Positions 30,471 through 31,270 of a stretch of DNA of 31,270 nt are shown here, piece after piece. The notes under the pieces were generated by a model. The model was not told the origin of the DNA, searched no databases, and saw only the letters and a program-made list of their open reading frames with translations. Position 1 is the stretch's first letter; each line of letters starts with the position of its first letter. The translations under genes were made by a program, and so were the position numbers. This stretch comes from Pararhodospirillum photometricum DSM 122 (lineage in GTDB: Bacteria > Pseudomonadota > Alphaproteobacteria > Rhodospirillales > Rhodospirillaceae): NCBI RefSeq assembly GCF_000284415.1, contig NC_017059.1, positions 3,632,789 to 3,664,058 on the forward strand, in the 5' to 3' direction.

Positions 30471-30508
30471 CCCAGGGGGCCGGGGAGGCAAGCCCCCCAG
30501 CCTTCCTC
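30471..30508 (+). repeat. Palindromic 3'-end repeat, copy 11, degenerate
   Basis: CCCAGGGGGCCGGGGAGGC, AA loop, GCCCCCCAGCC and TTCC. It lies 11 nt from the stop codon of the minus-strand LpoA-like gene and in the opposite orientation to it, between that gene and yejB. Confidence 0.6.
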
Positions 30509-30518
30509 GTGGGGCGCG

Positions 30519-31270
30519 CTAGAACACCGCGTTCGAGAACGAGGTGGGCGCCGGCTCTACCTGGGTCGAGCCGGTGCGCGACACCTCGCGAATGGCCAAG
30601 CCCCGCTCCACCGTGCCATCGGCGCGGAAGCGAAACAGGCCGCCCACCCCCATGAAGCCCTGCGGATTGCGCACGGCGTCCAAGGTGAAGGCCCGCGAGC
30701 CCCCACGCGCCAACACGGCGGCCAGCGCCGTGGCGTCATAGCCCAGGCCGGTCATCTCGATATCGGACGGCGCGGCTCCATAGGCAGCGCGATAGCGGGC
30801 GCGGAAGTTTTCCAAGGCCGCTTCATCGGGGGCGGGGTAGCGCGCCCCCACCAGCATGGGATCTTGCCCCAGGGTCTTATCCTCGCTCCACCGCATGGGG
30901 CCCAGGATCAGGACTTGACCCGGGGCGTAGCCCGCTTCGGGCAGACGGGCGGTCACGGCGTGCAGCCCCGGCCCCTTGTCGGCCAGCAGCAAGGTATCGA
31001 AGGTGCCGCCTTGGCGCAGACGGGTGACGGCGGCGGCGGCGTCGCTGCCGCTCGGGTCATAGGTTTCGAGCGCCGTCACCCGCAGCCCCAAGGCCCCGGC
31101 GGCCTGACGCACGGCGTCGGCGGTCCCGCGCCCCAAGGGCGTGGCCGGGAGCAGGGCGGCAACGGTGGTGCGCCCCTGGCGCCGGGCGTGGCTCAACACG
31201 CGGCGCACCTGCTCGCCCACCAGAAAGCCGATGAGGTGGACCGAGCCGCCGGCCACGCTCTGGTCGGTGG
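30519..31270 (-). CDS. Penicillin-binding protein activator (LpoA-like), C-terminal part
   Basis: The frame is open to the right edge, so the N-terminus and signal peptide are outside the window. The roughly 250 residues seen have the periplasmic-binding-protein type I fold: [66 protein letters not shown] and [18 protein letters not shown]. The end reads [29 protein letters not shown], as in the alphaproteobacterial penicillin-binding-protein activator family related to LpoA/YraM. LpoA is an outer-membrane lipoprotein that stimulates PBP1A in gamma-proteobacteria; the alphaproteobacterial members are less well tested. A leucine/amide ABC-type binding protein is the alternative reading. Confidence 0.82.
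   Translation of the reverse strand, partial: TDQSVAGGSVHLIGFLVGEQVRRVLSHARRQGRTTVAALLPATPLGRGTADAVRQAAGALGLRVTALETYDPSGSDAAAAVTRLRQGGTFDTLLLADKGPGLHAVTARLPEAGYAPGQVLILGPMRWSEDKTLGQDPMLVGARYPAPDEAALENFRARYRAAYGAAPSDIEMTGLGYDATALAAVLARGGSRAFTLDAVRNPQGFMGVGGLFRFRADGTVERGLAIREVSRTGSTQVEPAPTSFSNAVF

Overview
The window is a 31 kb piece of a GC-rich alphaproteobacterial chromosome. The best fit is a Rhodospirillum/Pararhodospirillum-like purple bacterium: glnB and glnA lie in tandem as in Rhodospirillum rubrum, an actP / CBS-DUF294 / DnaQ-exonuclease cluster is present, and there is an intracellular PHB depolymerase plus a methyltransferase divergent from gloB. The taxonomic call is inference, because no rRNA gene is present. 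Nothing looks like a phage, plasmid, transposase or CRISPR array.

Layout from left to right. 1-942 is the signalling end of a chemoreceptor. 1468-5923 is an acetate-uptake cluster (yjcH-like, actP, a cNMP/CBS/DUF294 sensor and a DnaQ-like exonuclease). 6075-7032 holds two unrecognised small genes, both apparently frameshifted at G runs. 7175-8488 is a TolC-family outer-membrane protein. 8661-8992 carries three tandem tRNA-Ala(CGC) genes. 9322-12968 is a sigma-54 activator with a TPR-like C-terminal half, followed by a DUF917-family gene that has a sigma-54-type promoter in front of it. 13228-16377 is a FyuA-like siderophore receptor divergent from an AraC/YbtA-like regulator, with a TGA-N9-TCA palindrome between them. 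16508-18464 is glnB-glnA. 18736-19923 is an aminotransferase, followed by tRNA-His. 20111-21758 is an arsR-arsC-acr3 operon whose acr3 is cut in half at a junction with a creA remnant. 21895-24147 is a methyltransferase divergent from gloB-gst. 24496-26200 is phaZ and a YcgN-type protein. 26294-30417 is yejB-yejE-yejF followed by a fliN-like gene. 30519 to the end is a partial LpoA-like penicillin-binding-protein activator.

Two things stand out across the window. First, about eleven copies of a GC-rich palindromic repeat (GAGGGGTCTGGGGAGGC-loop-GCCTCCCCAGCCTT, often with a second small hairpin on its left) sit within about 20 bp of a stop codon, in both orientations. Some copies look like terminators and others cannot be. 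Second, several genes carry single-base homopolymer indels (6096-6102, 6868-6874, 23414-23420 and the first tRNA-Ala), and several gene boundaries look collapsed (yjcH/actP, creA/acr3, perhaps phaZ/ycgN). These could be real mutations or sequencing and assembly errors, and they should be resolved before conclusions are drawn about gene loss.

The most coherent functional proposal is the 9.1-13.0 kb module: an enhancer-binding protein with a TPR-like sensor region, a sigma-54 promoter just after its stop codon, and a DUF917 enzyme as the apparent target.
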